Source: Verrucomicrobiia bacterium
GTDB lineage: Bacteria > Verrucomicrobiota > Verrucomicrobiia > Limisphaerales > JADLHS01
Assembly: GCA_026125285.1 (NCBI GenBank)
Contig: JAHCLO010000001.1
Location: 124,001-188,000, forward strand
Direction: 5' to 3'
Length of the DNA stretch: 64,000 nucleotides
In this document: positions 17,552 to 27,853 of the stretch, one piece after another
Position numbering within the stretch: position 1 is the stretch's first letter
Layout: each line of letters starts with the position of its first letter
Position numbers and translations under genes: made by a program
The notes under the pieces: model-generated
Database searches by the model: none
The model's input: only the letters and a program-made list of their open reading frames with translations
What the model was told of the DNA's origin: nothing

Positions 17552-19156
17552 ATGAAAATGTCCATCTGGCAGCGCCTCAACACCACCCTGGCCCTCATGA
17601 TCCTCCTTTTGCTGGCCGGCTTCGCGCTGGCTTGGTGGATTGAACACACCCGGTCGGACACTGTGCGCTCGTCCAAACGCCTGGACAACGAATATACCCG
17701 GATTCGCCATGCCTTGGTTCAAATGAGCGACACCCTGCGCAGCGCCCTGCTTGATCCCCCCGCCGACGGCAGCGACGTGGAGCGCAAACAACTGCGTGAC
17801 GCCGAACTCGACCTGGTCACAACCTTCCAGACCATGAACGCCGGGGCGGGCAGCGTGCCGATCCTGGCCGACACCGTCCGCGCCCTGCGCGATTTCAGCC
17901 ACCGCACCTACGTTCCCTTTCATACGAACGCGTTCACCCGGTTGGCGAGCGACCCTTCCGCAGTGCGGGAACAATATCGTAAGGACTACCCCTCGCTGCT
18001 GAAGGAGCGCGACCAATTGCTCGCCGAAGTCCGCGCGCAAATGGACATCCTCCGTCACGCTGGCGACCAGCGCGCCACCCGCACCTCGGTCATCGGCTCA
18101 ATTCTCATTTTCGTCGTGGCCGTGGGCGCCCTCTTTGTCGCCCGTCTGCAATCCTCCGCCGTCACGGTTCCCCTCAACCACCTCGTCGCCGTACTGGAAC
18201 GCATGCGTGGCGGCGACTTTACCACGCGCGTCACCCTGGATCGGCAGGACGAATTCGGCGTGCTGGGTGACGGACTGAACCGGCTGGCGGATGAATTGTC
18301 GGTCCTGGTCGGCCAAGTGCAGCGCTCCGGCATCCAGGTGAACATGACTGCGACAGAAATCGCCGCCACTGCACGCGAGCAACAGAGCACCACCACGGAG
18401 ATTGCCGCGAACACCGCTGAGATTGGGGCCACCTCGCGCGAAATCTCCGCCACCTCGAAGGAATTGGACAGAACCATGACCGAAGTGCGGCAGGTGGCCG
18501 ATCACACCACGGACCTGGCCAATCAGGGCCAGACCGCCATTGCGCGGATGGAAACCAACATGCGCCAGATCATGGACGCCTCGCGCAGCATCAACAATAA
18601 ACTCGCGGTGCTGAACGAAAAGACCGCCAACATCAACACCGTGGTAACCACCATCACCAAGGTGGCGGACCAGACGAATCTCCTGTCGCTCAACGCGGCT
18701 ATCGAGGCGGAAAAAGCGGGCGAGTACGGCCTGGGCTTTGCGGTCGTCGCTTTGGAAATCCGGCGCCTGGCCGATCAGACCGCCGTGGCCACCTATGACA
18801 TTGAAAAGATGGTTAAGGAAATGCAGAGTGCCGTGGCCGCCGGCGTGATGAGCATGGACAAATTCTCCGAGGAAGTGCGGCGCGGCGTGGAGGAAATTCG
18901 ACAGGTGAGCACGCAGTTGGCGCAGATCATCCATCAAGTCCAAACCTTGACCCCACGATTCCAAACTGTGAGTGAAGGCATGCATGCCCAGGCAACGGGC
19001 GCCCAGCAGATCAGCGAAACCCTCACCCAACTGAGCGAAGCCGCGCATCAGACGGCCGACTCGTTGCGGCAATCGAATCTGGCCATCGAACAACTCAATG
19101 AAGCGGCCCGCGGCCTGCAAACCAGCGTGGCCCGCTTCAAACTGGAGGCCAAATGA
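17552..19156 (+). CDS. wspA: Methyl-accepting chemotaxis protein, WspA-like
   Basis: 534 residues. Membrane helices lie at about 11-30 and 179-198 and enclose a 4-helix-bundle periplasmic sensor region. A HAMP linker follows (about 199-255), then a long coiled signalling domain whose hairpin tip reads [20 protein letters not shown]. The EAEKAGEYG tip and the following [20 protein letters not shown] closely resemble WspA, the surface-contact receptor of the Pseudomonas Wsp system. It would control the WspE kinase gene product encoded four genes downstream. It opens a tightly packed operon; the next gene starts 4 bp after its stop. Confidence 0.93.
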   Translation: MKMSIWQRLNTTLALMILLLLAGFALAWWIEHTRSDTVRSSKRLDNEYTRIRHALVQMSDTLRSALLDPPADGSDVERKQLRDAELDLVTTFQTMNAGAGSVPILADTVRALRDFSHRTYVPFHTNAFTRLASDPSAVREQYRKDYPSLLKERDQLLAEVRAQMDILRHAGDQRATRTSVIGSILIFVVAVGALFVARLQSSAVTVPLNHLVAVLERMRGGDFTTRVTLDRQDEFGVLGDGLNRLADELSVLVGQVQRSGIQVNMTATEIAATAREQQSTTTEIAANTAEIGATSREISATSKELDRTMTEVRQVADHTTDLANQGQTAIARMETNMRQIMDASRSINNKLAVLNEKTANINTVVTTITKVADQTNLLSLNAAIEAEKAGEYGLGFAVVALEIRRLADQTAVATYDIEKMVKEMQSAVAAGVMSMDKFSEEVRRGVEEIRQVSTQLAQIIHQVQTLTPRFQTVSEGMHAQATGAQQISETLTQLSEAAHQTADSLRQSNLAIEQLNEAARGLQTSVARFKLEAK

Positions 19157-19160
19157 GGCC

Positions 19161-19637
19161 ATGCTGTTCCTGCTTTTCCAACTTGGCCACGACCGTTACG
19201 CGCTGGACGCCGGACGTATCGTAGAAGTGGTGCCGTTCCTTGCGCTGAAGCGAGTTCCCCAATCGCCTCGCGGAATGGCAGGGCTGTTCGTGTATCGCGG
19301 ACGAGCCGTACCCGCGCTCGACTTGTGCGCGCTGACGTTCGACCGGCCCGCCCGCCAACTCCTCAGCACCCGCATCATTATCGTCAACTCCGGCGAAGCT
19401 CCCGAAGAGGAGCAATTGCTGGGGCTGATTGTCGAGCGGGCCACCGACACACTCCGCCGGGAGGCGAGTGATCTTGTTGAGGCCGGCATCAAGCTGGCCG
19501 GCACGCCATTTCTGGGGCCGGTGCTCATGGATGAACACGGTGTGATTCAGTTGATCCACGCGCACAAGCTCCTGACCGATCGCGTGCGGGCGCAGTTGTT
19601 TAACTCCTTGACCGAGGTTGGCCATGAAACGCATTGA
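19161..19637 (+). CDS. wspB: CheW-like coupling protein, WspB-like
   Basis: 158 residues from ATG 19161 (MLFLLFQLGHDRYALDAGRI). It is a CheW domain with the typical VYRGRAVPALDLCAL and LLGLIVERATD strands. It would dock the receptor to the CheA-type kinase in the cytoplasmic array. It begins 4 bp after wspA and overlaps the start of the methyltransferase gene by 14 bp, so the genes are translationally linked. Order and sequence match WspB. Alternative upstream starts within wspA are possible but lack homology. Confidence 0.9.
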   Translation: MLFLLFQLGHDRYALDAGRIVEVVPFLALKRVPQSPRGMAGLFVYRGRAVPALDLCALTFDRPARQLLSTRIIIVNSGEAPEEEQLLGLIVERATDTLRREASDLVEAGIKLAGTPFLGPVLMDEHGVIQLIHAHKLLTDRVRAQLFNSLTEVGHETH

Positions 19638-20880
19638 ACGCCTGCTACGCGCGGAAACCGGGCTGGACGCCGCCTTGATTGGCAGTGCGGTTCTGGATCG
19701 CATTGTCCGGCGGCGACTGAAGCTTCTGGGTTTAAGCGGGCTTCCGGAATTTCTGCGGCGGTTGGAAAACTCCCCGGCGGAACTGAAGGAGTTGATTGAA
19801 TCCGTGGTGGTCAAGGAAACCTGGTTCTTCCGGGACCGCGAACCGTTCCACGCGTTTGCCCGCATCGCGCGCGAATGGCTCGCGCAGCATCCGACCGGCA
19901 CGTTGCGGGCATTAAGCCTGCCCTGCGCCACCGGTGAAGAGCCTTATTCCATGGTAATGGCGCTACTCGACGCGCAAGTGCCGCCGAACCGGTTCGAGAT
20001 TGATGCCGCCGACATCAGCACGGACGCCCTCGCTCGCGCCCGGGAAGCCGTCTATCGGAAAAACTCGTTTCGGGGTGCAGACCTGAGCTTTCGGAACCGG
20101 TACTTTCAGTCCACTCATGCAGGCTATACGCTGCATCCTCAGGTGCGTGAGCGGGTGCGCTTTCACCACGCCAACCTGTTGGGTGAAGCCTTCACGCACC
20201 GCCAGTCACTTTATGACATCGTATTCTGCCGCAACCTGCTCATCTACTTCGACCGCGCCGCACAGGCCAAGGCCCTAACCCAACTCGCCGGCTTGCTCAC
20301 ACCGCACGGGTGGCTATTTGTCGGGCCTGCTGAAATGCCCCTGGCAACGGCCAATGGCTTTGTCGGCGCCAAATTGCCCATGGCCTTTGCGTGCCGGAGT
20401 GCGTCGCCGCGATCAGCCATCGGTCAGGGCGATCATGACCAGCGGTTGCCTGTCACTTCGATCAATTCCAATCGCGTGGACTGCCCTGCCAACCTGACGC
20501 TTGAGCCGGGCGACTCGCCGTCGCCTCCGAGTGCCGTTCACGCCGGTCCAGCGGTGCTGTCCGATCTGGAAGTCGCCCGCCAACTGGCCGACGCCGGGCG
20601 ACTGGCAGATTCCGTGGCCCTCTGCGAAGCCCACTTGCGCCAACAGGGTCCTTCCGCTGATGCTTATTACTTGCTGGGACTCGTGGGAGAGGCGCGCGGC
20701 GAAGCGCAGGCAATCAACTACTATCGCAAGGCGCTGTATTTGGAACCTAACCATTACGAAACCCTGCGGCACATAGCCCTGCTGCTGGAAAAGAATGGCG
20801 ACACCAACGCCGCGCGCACCTTCCGCCGCCGCGCCCAACGAGTTCAACCCGCCGAAGAGGGAGCGGGAAAACCAACGTGA
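19624..20880 (+). CDS. wspC: CheR-type receptor methyltransferase with TPR tail, WspC-like
   Basis: 418 residues from ATG 19624; a TTG at 19618 is an alternative start. The N-terminal CheR domain shows KETWFFRDREPF, the SAM-binding LSLPCATGEEPYS and IVFCRNLLIYFD. The C-terminus carries tetratricopeptide repeats at about residues 320-410 (DAYYLLGLVGEARGEAQAIN and the following YYRKALYLEPNHYETL), as in WspC. It methylates glutamates of the WspA-type receptor to adjust signalling. It starts inside wspB and is followed 7 bp later by the second CheW gene. Confidence 0.93.
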   Translation: MKRIERLLRAETGLDAALIGSAVLDRIVRRRLKLLGLSGLPEFLRRLENSPAELKELIESVVVKETWFFRDREPFHAFARIAREWLAQHPTGTLRALSLPCATGEEPYSMVMALLDAQVPPNRFEIDAADISTDALARAREAVYRKNSFRGADLSFRNRYFQSTHAGYTLHPQVRERVRFHHANLLGEAFTHRQSLYDIVFCRNLLIYFDRAAQAKALTQLAGLLTPHGWLFVGPAEMPLATANGFVGAKLPMAFACRSASPRSAIGQGDHDQRLPVTSINSNRVDCPANLTLEPGDSPSPPSAVHAGPAVLSDLEVARQLADAGRLADSVALCEAHLRQQGPSADAYYLLGLVGEARGEAQAINYYRKALYLEPNHYETLRHIALLLEKNGDTNAARTFRRRAQRVQPAEEGAGKPT

Positions 20881-20887
20881 TTGAACC

Positions 20888-21643
20888 GTGAACCCGCCAC
20901 CTCCAATCACCCCTTCCGAGGCTTCGCGCGCGGCCCGTTTACACGTAAACGCAACGGATGAGGAACATCCGGCGCTTGTTCACGATTGCTGGAATCAGAT
21001 TGGCGTGAGCGGGAACGGTCGTTGCCGGGAACTGCTCCGGTACGTGCATTGTCGCAACTGTCCGGTGTACTCGGCCGCCGCCGTGCAATTACTGGACCGT
21101 CCGGTGACGGAGGAACATCGGCGCGAGTGGACTGCCCGTTACGCCCACGCCCACCAAGTCTCCACTCCCGCGCGAATTTCCGTCGTGGTTTTTCAGGTGA
21201 GCGGCGAATGGCTGGCTTTGCCGACACCGGCCTTTCAGGAAGTGGCCGAGCGTCGCCGAATCCACAGTCTGCCCCACCGCCGCGAAGGCGTGGTGCTGGG
21301 GCTGGTGAACGTGCGCGGGGAATTGCTGGTGTGCGCCTCTTTGGGGCGGCTTTTGGGCCTTGAAGCCAAAGCGGCGAGACAACCAGCCAACAATACGAAT
21401 AGTTCAACCTCCAATTCGTCGCGATTACTGGTCACAATCTGGGAAGGCAAGCGGGTGGTCTTCCCAGTGGACGAGGTCCTTGGCATCCAACGGGTCAATG
21501 AAACGGAATTGCGCGAACCGCCGGCCACCGTGGCCCAAGCGGCCAATCGGTGCTGCCGCGGCGTGTTTGCCTGGCGTGAGCGCACCGTGGGCGTGTTGGA
21601 TGCGGAAGCTCTGTTTTCCACACTAAACCGAAAACTTGCGTGA
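20888..21643 (+). CDS. wspD: CheW-like coupling protein with N-terminal extension, WspD-like
   Basis: 251 residues from GTG 20888. An N-terminal extension holds a cysteine-containing segment, HDCWNQIGVSGNGRC then HCRNCPVYSAAAVQLLD, which is diagnostic of WspD and absent from ordinary CheW. The CheW domain follows (ISVVVFQVSGEWLALP to the end) with LGLVNVRGELLVCASLG. It would be the second coupling protein of the array. Its stop overlaps the GTG start of the next gene by four bases (GTGA), indicating coupled translation. Confidence 0.9.
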   Translation: MNPPPPITPSEASRAARLHVNATDEEHPALVHDCWNQIGVSGNGRCRELLRYVHCRNCPVYSAAAVQLLDRPVTEEHRREWTARYAHAHQVSTPARISVVVFQVSGEWLALPTPAFQEVAERRRIHSLPHRREGVVLGLVNVRGELLVCASLGRLLGLEAKAARQPANNTNSSTSNSSRLLVTIWEGKRVVFPVDEVLGIQRVNETELREPPATVAQAANRCCRGVFAWRERTVGVLDAEALFSTLNRKLA

Positions 21644-24099
21644 AGAAGCCGTCGCCAACCGAGTTTGAGAACCTCTCCATGCTGGAACTCTACCGTGTGG
21701 AGACGGAGAACCAGACCGCCATCCTGACGCACGGCTTGCTGCAACTGGAGCGTGGCCCGGCGGCGGCGACAGACTTGGAGGCCCTAATGCGGGCCGCCCA
21801 TTCGCTCAAAGGCGCCGCCCGGATCGTGAACCTCACTGCGGCGGTGCGCGTGGCGCACGCGATGGAGGATTGTTTCGTGGCGGCCCAGCGCGACCAACTG
21901 GAGTTAAGTCATCCCCAGATAGACGTCCTGCTGCGCGGCGTGGACCTCCTCCTCAACCTTGCCAAGCAGGGTGAGGCACACGATGACAGTGCCGCAGACA
22001 GTCATGCCGGTCAGATTGAGGACTTCCTCGCGGCCATTGCGGAGTTCATGCCGAATTCACATTCGGGGAAGCCCAAACCGAGGAAGCATGATCCGGAAGT
22101 GAGTAGCTCGTCCAGCAGTGGAGTCCCCGCAGCGGCACCGGAGTCAAAGCAAGGCGCCCCTCCGGAAAAGCCTTCTTCTCCTCCTCAATCGTTTCCCGCA
22201 ACGACCACGCATGAAGCATCTGCGCCCTCCGAAGACGCCGACCGGGTGCTGCGGTTGACGGCGGAAAATCTGAATCGGCTGCTGGCACTCGCGGGAGAGT
22301 CATTGGTGGAATCACGCTGGGTACGGCCATTCTCCGATTCGATGCAGCGTTTGCGGCGGATGCAGGCCGACTTGGAACGTACGCTCGAAGGTTTGCGCCA
22401 AGCACTCGAAGGAGAAGATTTATCGGAAGCCTCGCGGGCGCGGGTGAATGAACTGTTCCAGCAAAGCTCGGAACATCGGCAATATCTGGCTGAACGATTG
22501 GAGGAACTGGATTTGTACGACCGCCGGGCCGCGCATCTCTCCAATCGCCTGTATCTGGAGGTGCTGCGGACGCGGATGCGGCCCTTTGGGGAAGGCACAC
22601 AGCGATTTCCGCGAATGGTGCGCGATCTGGCCCGGTCGCTGGGCAAGCAGGTGCGGCTGGAGATAGTCGGCACGGACACGCCGGTGGACCGGGACATTCT
22701 GGACCGGCTGGAAACGCCATTGGCGCACTTACTCCGCAACGCTGTGGATCACGGGTGCGAGACCCCGGCTAAACGGGAGCAAGCGGGGAAACCGGCGGAG
22801 GCGGTGATCCGCTTGGAAGCACGGCATAGCGCGGGGATGCTGTCGGTAGTGGTGTCCGACGATGGCGCCGGCTTGGACCCGGAGCGCGTGCGGCGCGCGG
22901 TGGCAGCGCGCCGACTGGTGGCGCCGGGGCTGGCCGAGCGATTGCCGGAACCTGAACTGTTACAATTCCTGTTTCTTCCCGGTTTCACGGTGAAGGAGTC
23001 CGTCACGGAAATCTCGGGGCGCGGAGTGGGATTGGACATTGTGCAGAACATGGTGCGGGCGGTGCGCGGGAGTGTACGCGTCACATCGCAGCCGGGTCGC
23101 GGAATGAGTTTTCAGTTGCAGTTGCCGCTGACGTTATCGGTGTTACGGACCTTGCTGGTGGAGGTGGGGGGCGAGCCATACGCGTTTCCGCTGGCGCAGA
23201 TTCGCCAAGTGTTACGGGTGCCGCGGGAGCGGGTGGAGACGTTGGAGGGGTGTTATCACTTTCGGCTCAATGCGGCTTGCACCGCCTTCGAGGCGGGTCC
23301 GCCCGGGCGCGGCGCGCAGGCCCAGACTGGAGAACGGGATTCGCCACTGGCTGTTTCCGGCGGGTCTGGCCCTGGCTCAACCGGTGATCGGCAAATCGGG
23401 CTGTTGGCCGCGCATCAAGTTCTTGATACGGGCCCGGCGCACCTGCCGGGGACGGAATTGCCGGTGGTGGTGCTGGGCGACCACCGCACCTCGTATGGTT
23501 TGGTGGTGGACCGGTTTCTGGGCGAGCGGGAGTTGGTGGTGCAGCCGTTGGATGCGCGGCTGGGCAAGGTGAGTGACATTAGTGCGGCAGCGTTGATGGA
23601 AGACGGGACGCCGGTGTTGATCGTGGATGTGGATGATTTATTGGGTTCAATCGCGCGGTTGATCGGGAGTGGCGCGTTGGCCGACCTGCCGGAAGCTTCG
23701 GTCGCAACGGCAGTCCCCCAGCGTAAGCGCATCCTCGCCGTAGATGATTCGCTGACGGTGCGGGAACTTCAGCGGAAGTTGCTGCAGACCCGGGGATACC
23801 AGGCGGACGTGGCGGTGGATGGCATGGACGGCTGGAACGCCGTGCGAAGCGGGGTTTATGATTTGGTGATCACGGACGTGGACATGCCCCGGCTGGATGG
23901 GATAGAACTGGCCACGTTGATCAAGCAGGATCCGCAGTTGAAATCGCTGCCGGTTATGATCGTTTCCTACAAGGATCGCGAGGAAGACCGGCTGCGGGGT
24001 CTGGAAGCGGGGGCGGATTATTACCTCACGAAAGGCAGTTTCGAGGACGAAAGCCTGCTTCAAGCCGTCCAAGATCTCATTGGCGATCCGGAATCGTGA
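21640..24099 (+). CDS. wspE: Hybrid CheA histidine kinase-response regulator, WspE-like
   Basis: 819 residues from GTG 21640. The P1/HPt domain has its phosphorylatable histidine in AAHSLKGAAR (H54). A proline- and serine-rich linker follows (about 130-200), then a dimerisation region and the HATPase domain with LRNAVDHGCETPAKREQ, SDDGAGLD and GRGVGLDIVQN. A CheW-like P5 domain (PLTLSVLRTLLVEVGGEPYA) comes next, and a C-terminal receiver with ILAVDDSLTV, ITDVDMPRLDG and YYLTKG. This is the WspE layout. It phosphorylates its own receiver, the WspF methylesterase and probably the WspR-type receiver at 25237. It sits in the cytoplasmic array. Confidence 0.94.
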   Translation: MKKPSPTEFENLSMLELYRVETENQTAILTHGLLQLERGPAAATDLEALMRAAHSLKGAARIVNLTAAVRVAHAMEDCFVAAQRDQLELSHPQIDVLLRGVDLLLNLAKQGEAHDDSAADSHAGQIEDFLAAIAEFMPNSHSGKPKPRKHDPEVSSSSSSGVPAAAPESKQGAPPEKPSSPPQSFPATTTHEASAPSEDADRVLRLTAENLNRLLALAGESLVESRWVRPFSDSMQRLRRMQADLERTLEGLRQALEGEDLSEASRARVNELFQQSSEHRQYLAERLEELDLYDRRAAHLSNRLYLEVLRTRMRPFGEGTQRFPRMVRDLARSLGKQVRLEIVGTDTPVDRDILDRLETPLAHLLRNAVDHGCETPAKREQAGKPAEAVIRLEARHSAGMLSVVVSDDGAGLDPERVRRAVAARRLVAPGLAERLPEPELLQFLFLPGFTVKESVTEISGRGVGLDIVQNMVRAVRGSVRVTSQPGRGMSFQLQLPLTLSVLRTLLVEVGGEPYAFPLAQIRQVLRVPRERVETLEGCYHFRLNAACTAFEAGPPGRGAQAQTGERDSPLAVSGGSGPGSTGDRQIGLLAAHQVLDTGPAHLPGTELPVVVLGDHRTSYGLVVDRFLGERELVVQPLDARLGKVSDISAAALMEDGTPVLIVDVDDLLGSIARLIGSGALADLPEASVATAVPQRKRILAVDDSLTVRELQRKLLQTRGYQADVAVDGMDGWNAVRSGVYDLVITDVDMPRLDGIELATLIKQDPQLKSLPVMIVSYKDREEDRLRGLEAGADYYLTKGSFEDESLLQAVQDLIGDPES

Positions 24100-24205
24100 A
24101 ATCAGGAAACCGCAGGCGAAACGTTTCGCCGCTTGCATCAGGCTCAAGCTCAGACGGGAATGAACGCATCGCGCGTCCTAGGTTCGGTGGGTTGATTGGT
24201 GTTCG

Positions 24206-25237
24206 ATGAGAATTGCAATCGTCAATGACTTGTTTATGGCGGTGGAAGCCATGCGCCGCGTGCTGGCGAACGCGACCGGTCATCGCGTCGCCTGGATCGC
24301 GCGGGATGGGCTGGAGGCGGTGGAACGTTGCGCGCAAGACCGGCCGGATTTGATCCTGATGGATTTGATCATGCCTCGGATGGACGGGATTGAGGCCACG
24401 CGCCGCATCATGGCTAAAACGCCCTGCGCGATTGTTGTGGTTACGGCGAACATCGAGGAAACCACCTCCAGAGTATTTGAAGCCATGGGCGCGGGCGCCC
24501 TCGATGCGGTCAACACTCCGGTGCTCAGTGAACCGGGGAATCTCGCGGGGGCAAAGGCGTTGCTGGCCAAGATTGAAACCATCAGCCGGCTGATTGGGGA
24601 CACCGCAGGAGCGCGACGGGAATTCCCCGCTCTGCCCACCGCGCGGATTCCCGGTCCGCAGCCCAATTGCCTGGTGGCCATCGGGGCTTCCGCCGGCGGC
24701 CCCAGCGCGCTGGCCAAAGTGTTGGGCGCGCTGCCGGGGCATTTTCCCGCGGCGGTGGTGATCGTGCAGCACGTGGACGAACAATTCGCCGCCGGCCTGG
24801 GCAACTGGCTGCACAGTCAGACGGCTCTGCCCGTGCGCCTGGCGGAGTTCGGGGATCGCCCCCAAGCCGGCACGGTCTTTCTGGCGGCCAAATCGGACCA
24901 TTTGGTGCTGAACGACCGCGGCCAACTGGCTTACACCCGATTGCCGGACAACTGTTGGTATCGCCCATCGGTGGATGTTTTCTTCAAGAGCGTGGCCAAG
25001 CACTGGCAGGGCCCGGCGCTGGGTGTGCTCTTGACCGGCATGGGCCGGGATGGCGCCGAAGGTTTGAAGGCGTTGCGCGACCGGGGTTGCCTTACAATTG
25101 CCCAGGACGCCGCCTCGTGCGCGGTTTACGGCATGCCCAAAGCCGCCGCCGAACTGGACGCGGCCAGCGAAATTTTAACGCTGGACAAAATCGGTCCGCG
25201 CCTCACGAATATGTTTGCCCAACGAACGGCGACCTGA
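24206..25237 (+). CDS. wspF: CheB-type receptor methylesterase, WspF-like
   Basis: 343 residues. The N-terminal receiver ([20 protein letters not shown], phospho-acceptor in [13 protein letters not shown]) is joined to a CheB methylesterase domain with [11 protein letters not shown] (catalytic serine), QHVDEQFA (histidine) and [11 protein letters not shown] (aspartate). It removes methyl groups from the WspA-type receptor and resets the pathway; in Pseudomonas, loss of WspF locks the system on. A 106-bp gap separates it from wspE, the largest within the operon. Its TGA overlaps the next ATG by one base (TGATG). Confidence 0.94.
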   Translation: MRIAIVNDLFMAVEAMRRVLANATGHRVAWIARDGLEAVERCAQDRPDLILMDLIMPRMDGIEATRRIMAKTPCAIVVVTANIEETTSRVFEAMGAGALDAVNTPVLSEPGNLAGAKALLAKIETISRLIGDTAGARREFPALPTARIPGPQPNCLVAIGASAGGPSALAKVLGALPGHFPAAVVIVQHVDEQFAAGLGNWLHSQTALPVRLAEFGDRPQAGTVFLAAKSDHLVLNDRGQLAYTRLPDNCWYRPSVDVFFKSVAKHWQGPALGVLLTGMGRDGAEGLKALRDRGCLTIAQDAASCAVYGMPKAAAELDAASEILTLDKIGPRLTNMFAQRTAT

Positions 25238-27801
25238 TGGCTGAAAAACACCACAATCCAAATCTGCACGTGGACTCGGACACGTCCCAGCAACCACCCG
25301 AGTACCATGTCATGGTCTTGCTGGTGGACGATCAGGCCATGGTGTGCGAGGCCGTCCGGCGCGCGCTGGCGTCGGAGTCGGATATTGACTTTCACTACTG
25401 CGCCGACGCGCACAAGGCCATGGCGGTGGCCACGCAAATCCGGCCCACCGTGATTCTCCAGGACTTGGTGATGCCGGGCATTGACGGCTTGATCCTGGTA
25501 AACCAGTTCCGCGCCAATCCGGCCACAAGGGATATTCCCATCATTGTCCTCTCCACCAACGAGAATCCGCAGGTGAAGGGGGAGGCGTTTGCCAATGGGG
25601 CGAACGACTATCTGGTGAAGTTGCCGGATCGCATCGAGTTGATCGCGCGGATTCGGTATCACTCGCGGGCCTATTTGAACCAGGTGCAGCGCGATGCCGC
25701 GTATCGGGCGTTGCGGGAGAGCCAGCAGCAATTGATTGACAACAACGCGCAGTTGCTGGCGCTGAATCAGAAGCTGGAGGAGGCCACGGTGGCGAAGTCT
25801 GCGTTTCTGGCGAACATGAGCCACGAGATCCGCACGCCGATGAACGGGGTGCTGGGGATGGTTTCCTTATTGTTGGATACCGAACTGACGGATGAACAAC
25901 GGGAGTACGTGGAGGGCACACGGTCCAGTGCCGACGCGCTGCTGACCATCATCAATGACATTCTGGATTTCTCGAAGATCGAGGCGGGCAAGCTGGAACT
26001 GGAGCATCATCCGTTCGAGTTGCACACGTGCCTGGAGGAGGCGCTGGAGTTGTTGGCGCCCAAGGCGGCGGAAAAACGGCTGGACCTGGCGTATCACGTG
26101 GATGATTCGATCCCGAAGATTCTGGTGAGTGATGTAACGCGGTTGCGTCAGATTCTTGTGAATTTGATCAGTAACGCCGTGAAGTTCACGGCGGCGGGCG
26201 AGGTGGTGGTGGAGGTGACGCCCGCGGCGCACGGGTTGCGGGCGCTGGAGCCGGGGCATGACGCAGATACGGACTATGTCACGCATCCGGAGCAGTGGCT
26301 GCTGCATTTCGCCGTGCGGGATACGGGTATTGGAATCCCTCTCGAGAAGCAGCATCGGTTGTTCAAGTCGTTCCAACAGGTGGATGCCTCGACGACACGG
26401 CACTACGGCGGCACGGGGTTGGGGCTGGCCATTTGCAAGCGGTTGGTGGAGTTGATGGGGGGGCGCATCTGGGTGGACAGTGATTTGGCCAAGGGGGCGG
26501 TTTTTCACTTTACGGTATTGACGAAAGGGTCGGCCGCGTCGTCGCCGCCGGCATGGCAAGCGCCGCAGCCAGCGTTGGCCCGACGGCGGCTGCTGGTGGT
26601 GGAGGATAATGAAACAGTGCAACGGATCATCCGGCATCGGGCGGAGCAGTGGGGGATGCAGGTGGCGGCGGCAACGGACGGGCCAGCGGCATTGGCGCTG
26701 TTGGCACAGGAGGCATTTGACGTGGTGGTGGTGGATTTGCAGTTGCCAGCGATGGATGCGTTGGGACTGGCACAGGAGATTCGCCGGCTGCCGCGCGGGC
26801 ATACACTGCCGCTGGTGTTGCTGACTTCAGTACGGTTGCGGAGCGACGATCCGCGCCCGGCAGCGCTGGGGATTTCGCTGGCGGTACATAAACCCGTGCG
26901 TCCGGCACAGTTGTTGGAGGCGTTATGCCGGGCAATGAACGTGCAAGCGCAGCGGGAGAAGAAGTCGCCCGTGACGCCGACCCTGGACGTAAATCTGGCG
27001 AGCCGGATGCCGCTACGGGTGTTGTTGGCGGATGATAACGCGATCAATCAAAAGGTGGCATTGAGTGTGTTGCAGAGGTTGGGGTACCGGGCGGAGGTGG
27101 CCAACAACGGGTTGGAGGTGATACAGGCATTGGAGCAGCGGCCCTTTGACGTGTTGTTTCTGGATGTGCAGATGCCGGAGATGGATGGCTTGGAGTGTGC
27201 CCGGGCGATTTCGCAGCGATGGACGCGGGACAAGCGGCCGGTGATAGTGGCCATGACGGGGAATGCGCTGATGGGGGACCGGGAGAAGTGCCTGGCGGCC
27301 GGGATGGACGACTATATCTCGAAGCCCGTGCGAATTGTCGAGTTGCAGTCGGCGCTGGAACGATGGGGGCCGACGAAGTCGCGCAAACACGACACGGACT
27401 ATTTTCTGCGCCATCCGCAGTCTATTTCCGCAGGTTTGCTGGATGAGGCGGCGATTGAGGAGTTGCGCCAGATGCCGGCCAGCGAAGGGGTCAGCATGTT
27501 GACCGAGTTGATTGGGCTTTACCTGGACAGCGCGCCGGGACGAATCACGCAGATTCAAGAGTTCATCAACGATGCCCAGAAGCTGTCGTTCCATGCGCAC
27601 GCGCTGAAGAGCATGAGTTTGAATCTGGGCTGCAAACGGGTTATCGAGGTCGCGCAACAGTTGGAGGATTTGGGGCGCGCGGGAAATCTCAATGCCGCGC
27701 CGGACCTGCTGCGAGAACTCGAAACCTCCTTCACCCAGACCAAGGCTCAATTGACCATTCTCCGTGACGAGGAGGCAAGGCAGAGTGCGTTGGGTGGCTG
27801 A
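25237..27801 (+). CDS. Hybrid histidine kinase with WspR-like receiver (REC-HisKA-HATPase-REC-REC-HPt)
   Basis: 854 residues from ATG 25237. Residues 25-140 are a receiver (D76 in [11 protein letters not shown]128 in VKLPD) that closely matches the WspR receiver, and the WspR-like linker [14 protein letters not shown] follows at 158-170. Where WspR has GGDEF, this protein has HisKA (H196 in [14 protein letters not shown]) and HATPase_c (N313, [17 protein letters not shown]). It then has two receivers (D500/K552 and D643/K696) and an HPt domain (H788 in [14 protein letters not shown]). All phosphorelay residues are present. It is the last gene of the Wsp-like operon and its likely output, so the signal appears to feed a phosphorelay rather than cyclic-di-GMP synthesis. 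No DNA-binding domain is attached. Confidence 0.93.
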   Translation: MAEKHHNPNLHVDSDTSQQPPEYHVMVLLVDDQAMVCEAVRRALASESDIDFHYCADAHKAMAVATQIRPTVILQDLVMPGIDGLILVNQFRANPATRDIPIIVLSTNENPQVKGEAFANGANDYLVKLPDRIELIARIRYHSRAYLNQVQRDAAYRALRESQQQLIDNNAQLLALNQKLEEATVAKSAFLANMSHEIRTPMNGVLGMVSLLLDTELTDEQREYVEGTRSSADALLTIINDILDFSKIEAGKLELEHHPFELHTCLEEALELLAPKAAEKRLDLAYHVDDSIPKILVSDVTRLRQILVNLISNAVKFTAAGEVVVEVTPAAHGLRALEPGHDADTDYVTHPEQWLLHFAVRDTGIGIPLEKQHRLFKSFQQVDASTTRHYGGTGLGLAICKRLVELMGGRIWVDSDLAKGAVFHFTVLTKGSAASSPPAWQAPQPALARRRLLVVEDNETVQRIIRHRAEQWGMQVAAATDGPAALALLAQEAFDVVVVDLQLPAMDALGLAQEIRRLPRGHTLPLVLLTSVRLRSDDPRPAALGISLAVHKPVRPAQLLEALCRAMNVQAQREKKSPVTPTLDVNLASRMPLRVLLADDNAINQKVALSVLQRLGYRAEVANNGLEVIQALEQRPFDVLFLDVQMPEMDGLECARAISQRWTRDKRPVIVAMTGNALMGDREKCLAAGMDDYISKPVRIVELQSALERWGPTKSRKHDTDYFLRHPQSISAGLLDEAAIEELRQMPASEGVSMLTELIGLYLDSAPGRITQIQEFINDAQKLSFHAHALKSMSLNLGCKRVIEVAQQLEDLGRAGNLNAAPDLLRELETSFTQTKAQLTILRDEEARQSALGG

Positions 27802-27853
27802 AGCGGCGTTGCCTCACAACCCGCAGCACCCGCCCGCCCCGGACACCAAAGTT

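Noticed and set aside
25237-27801. The WspR-position gene as a diguanylate cyclase
   Set aside because: No GGDEF or related motif occurs anywhere in the protein. The domains after the first receiver are HisKA, HATPase, two receivers and HPt.
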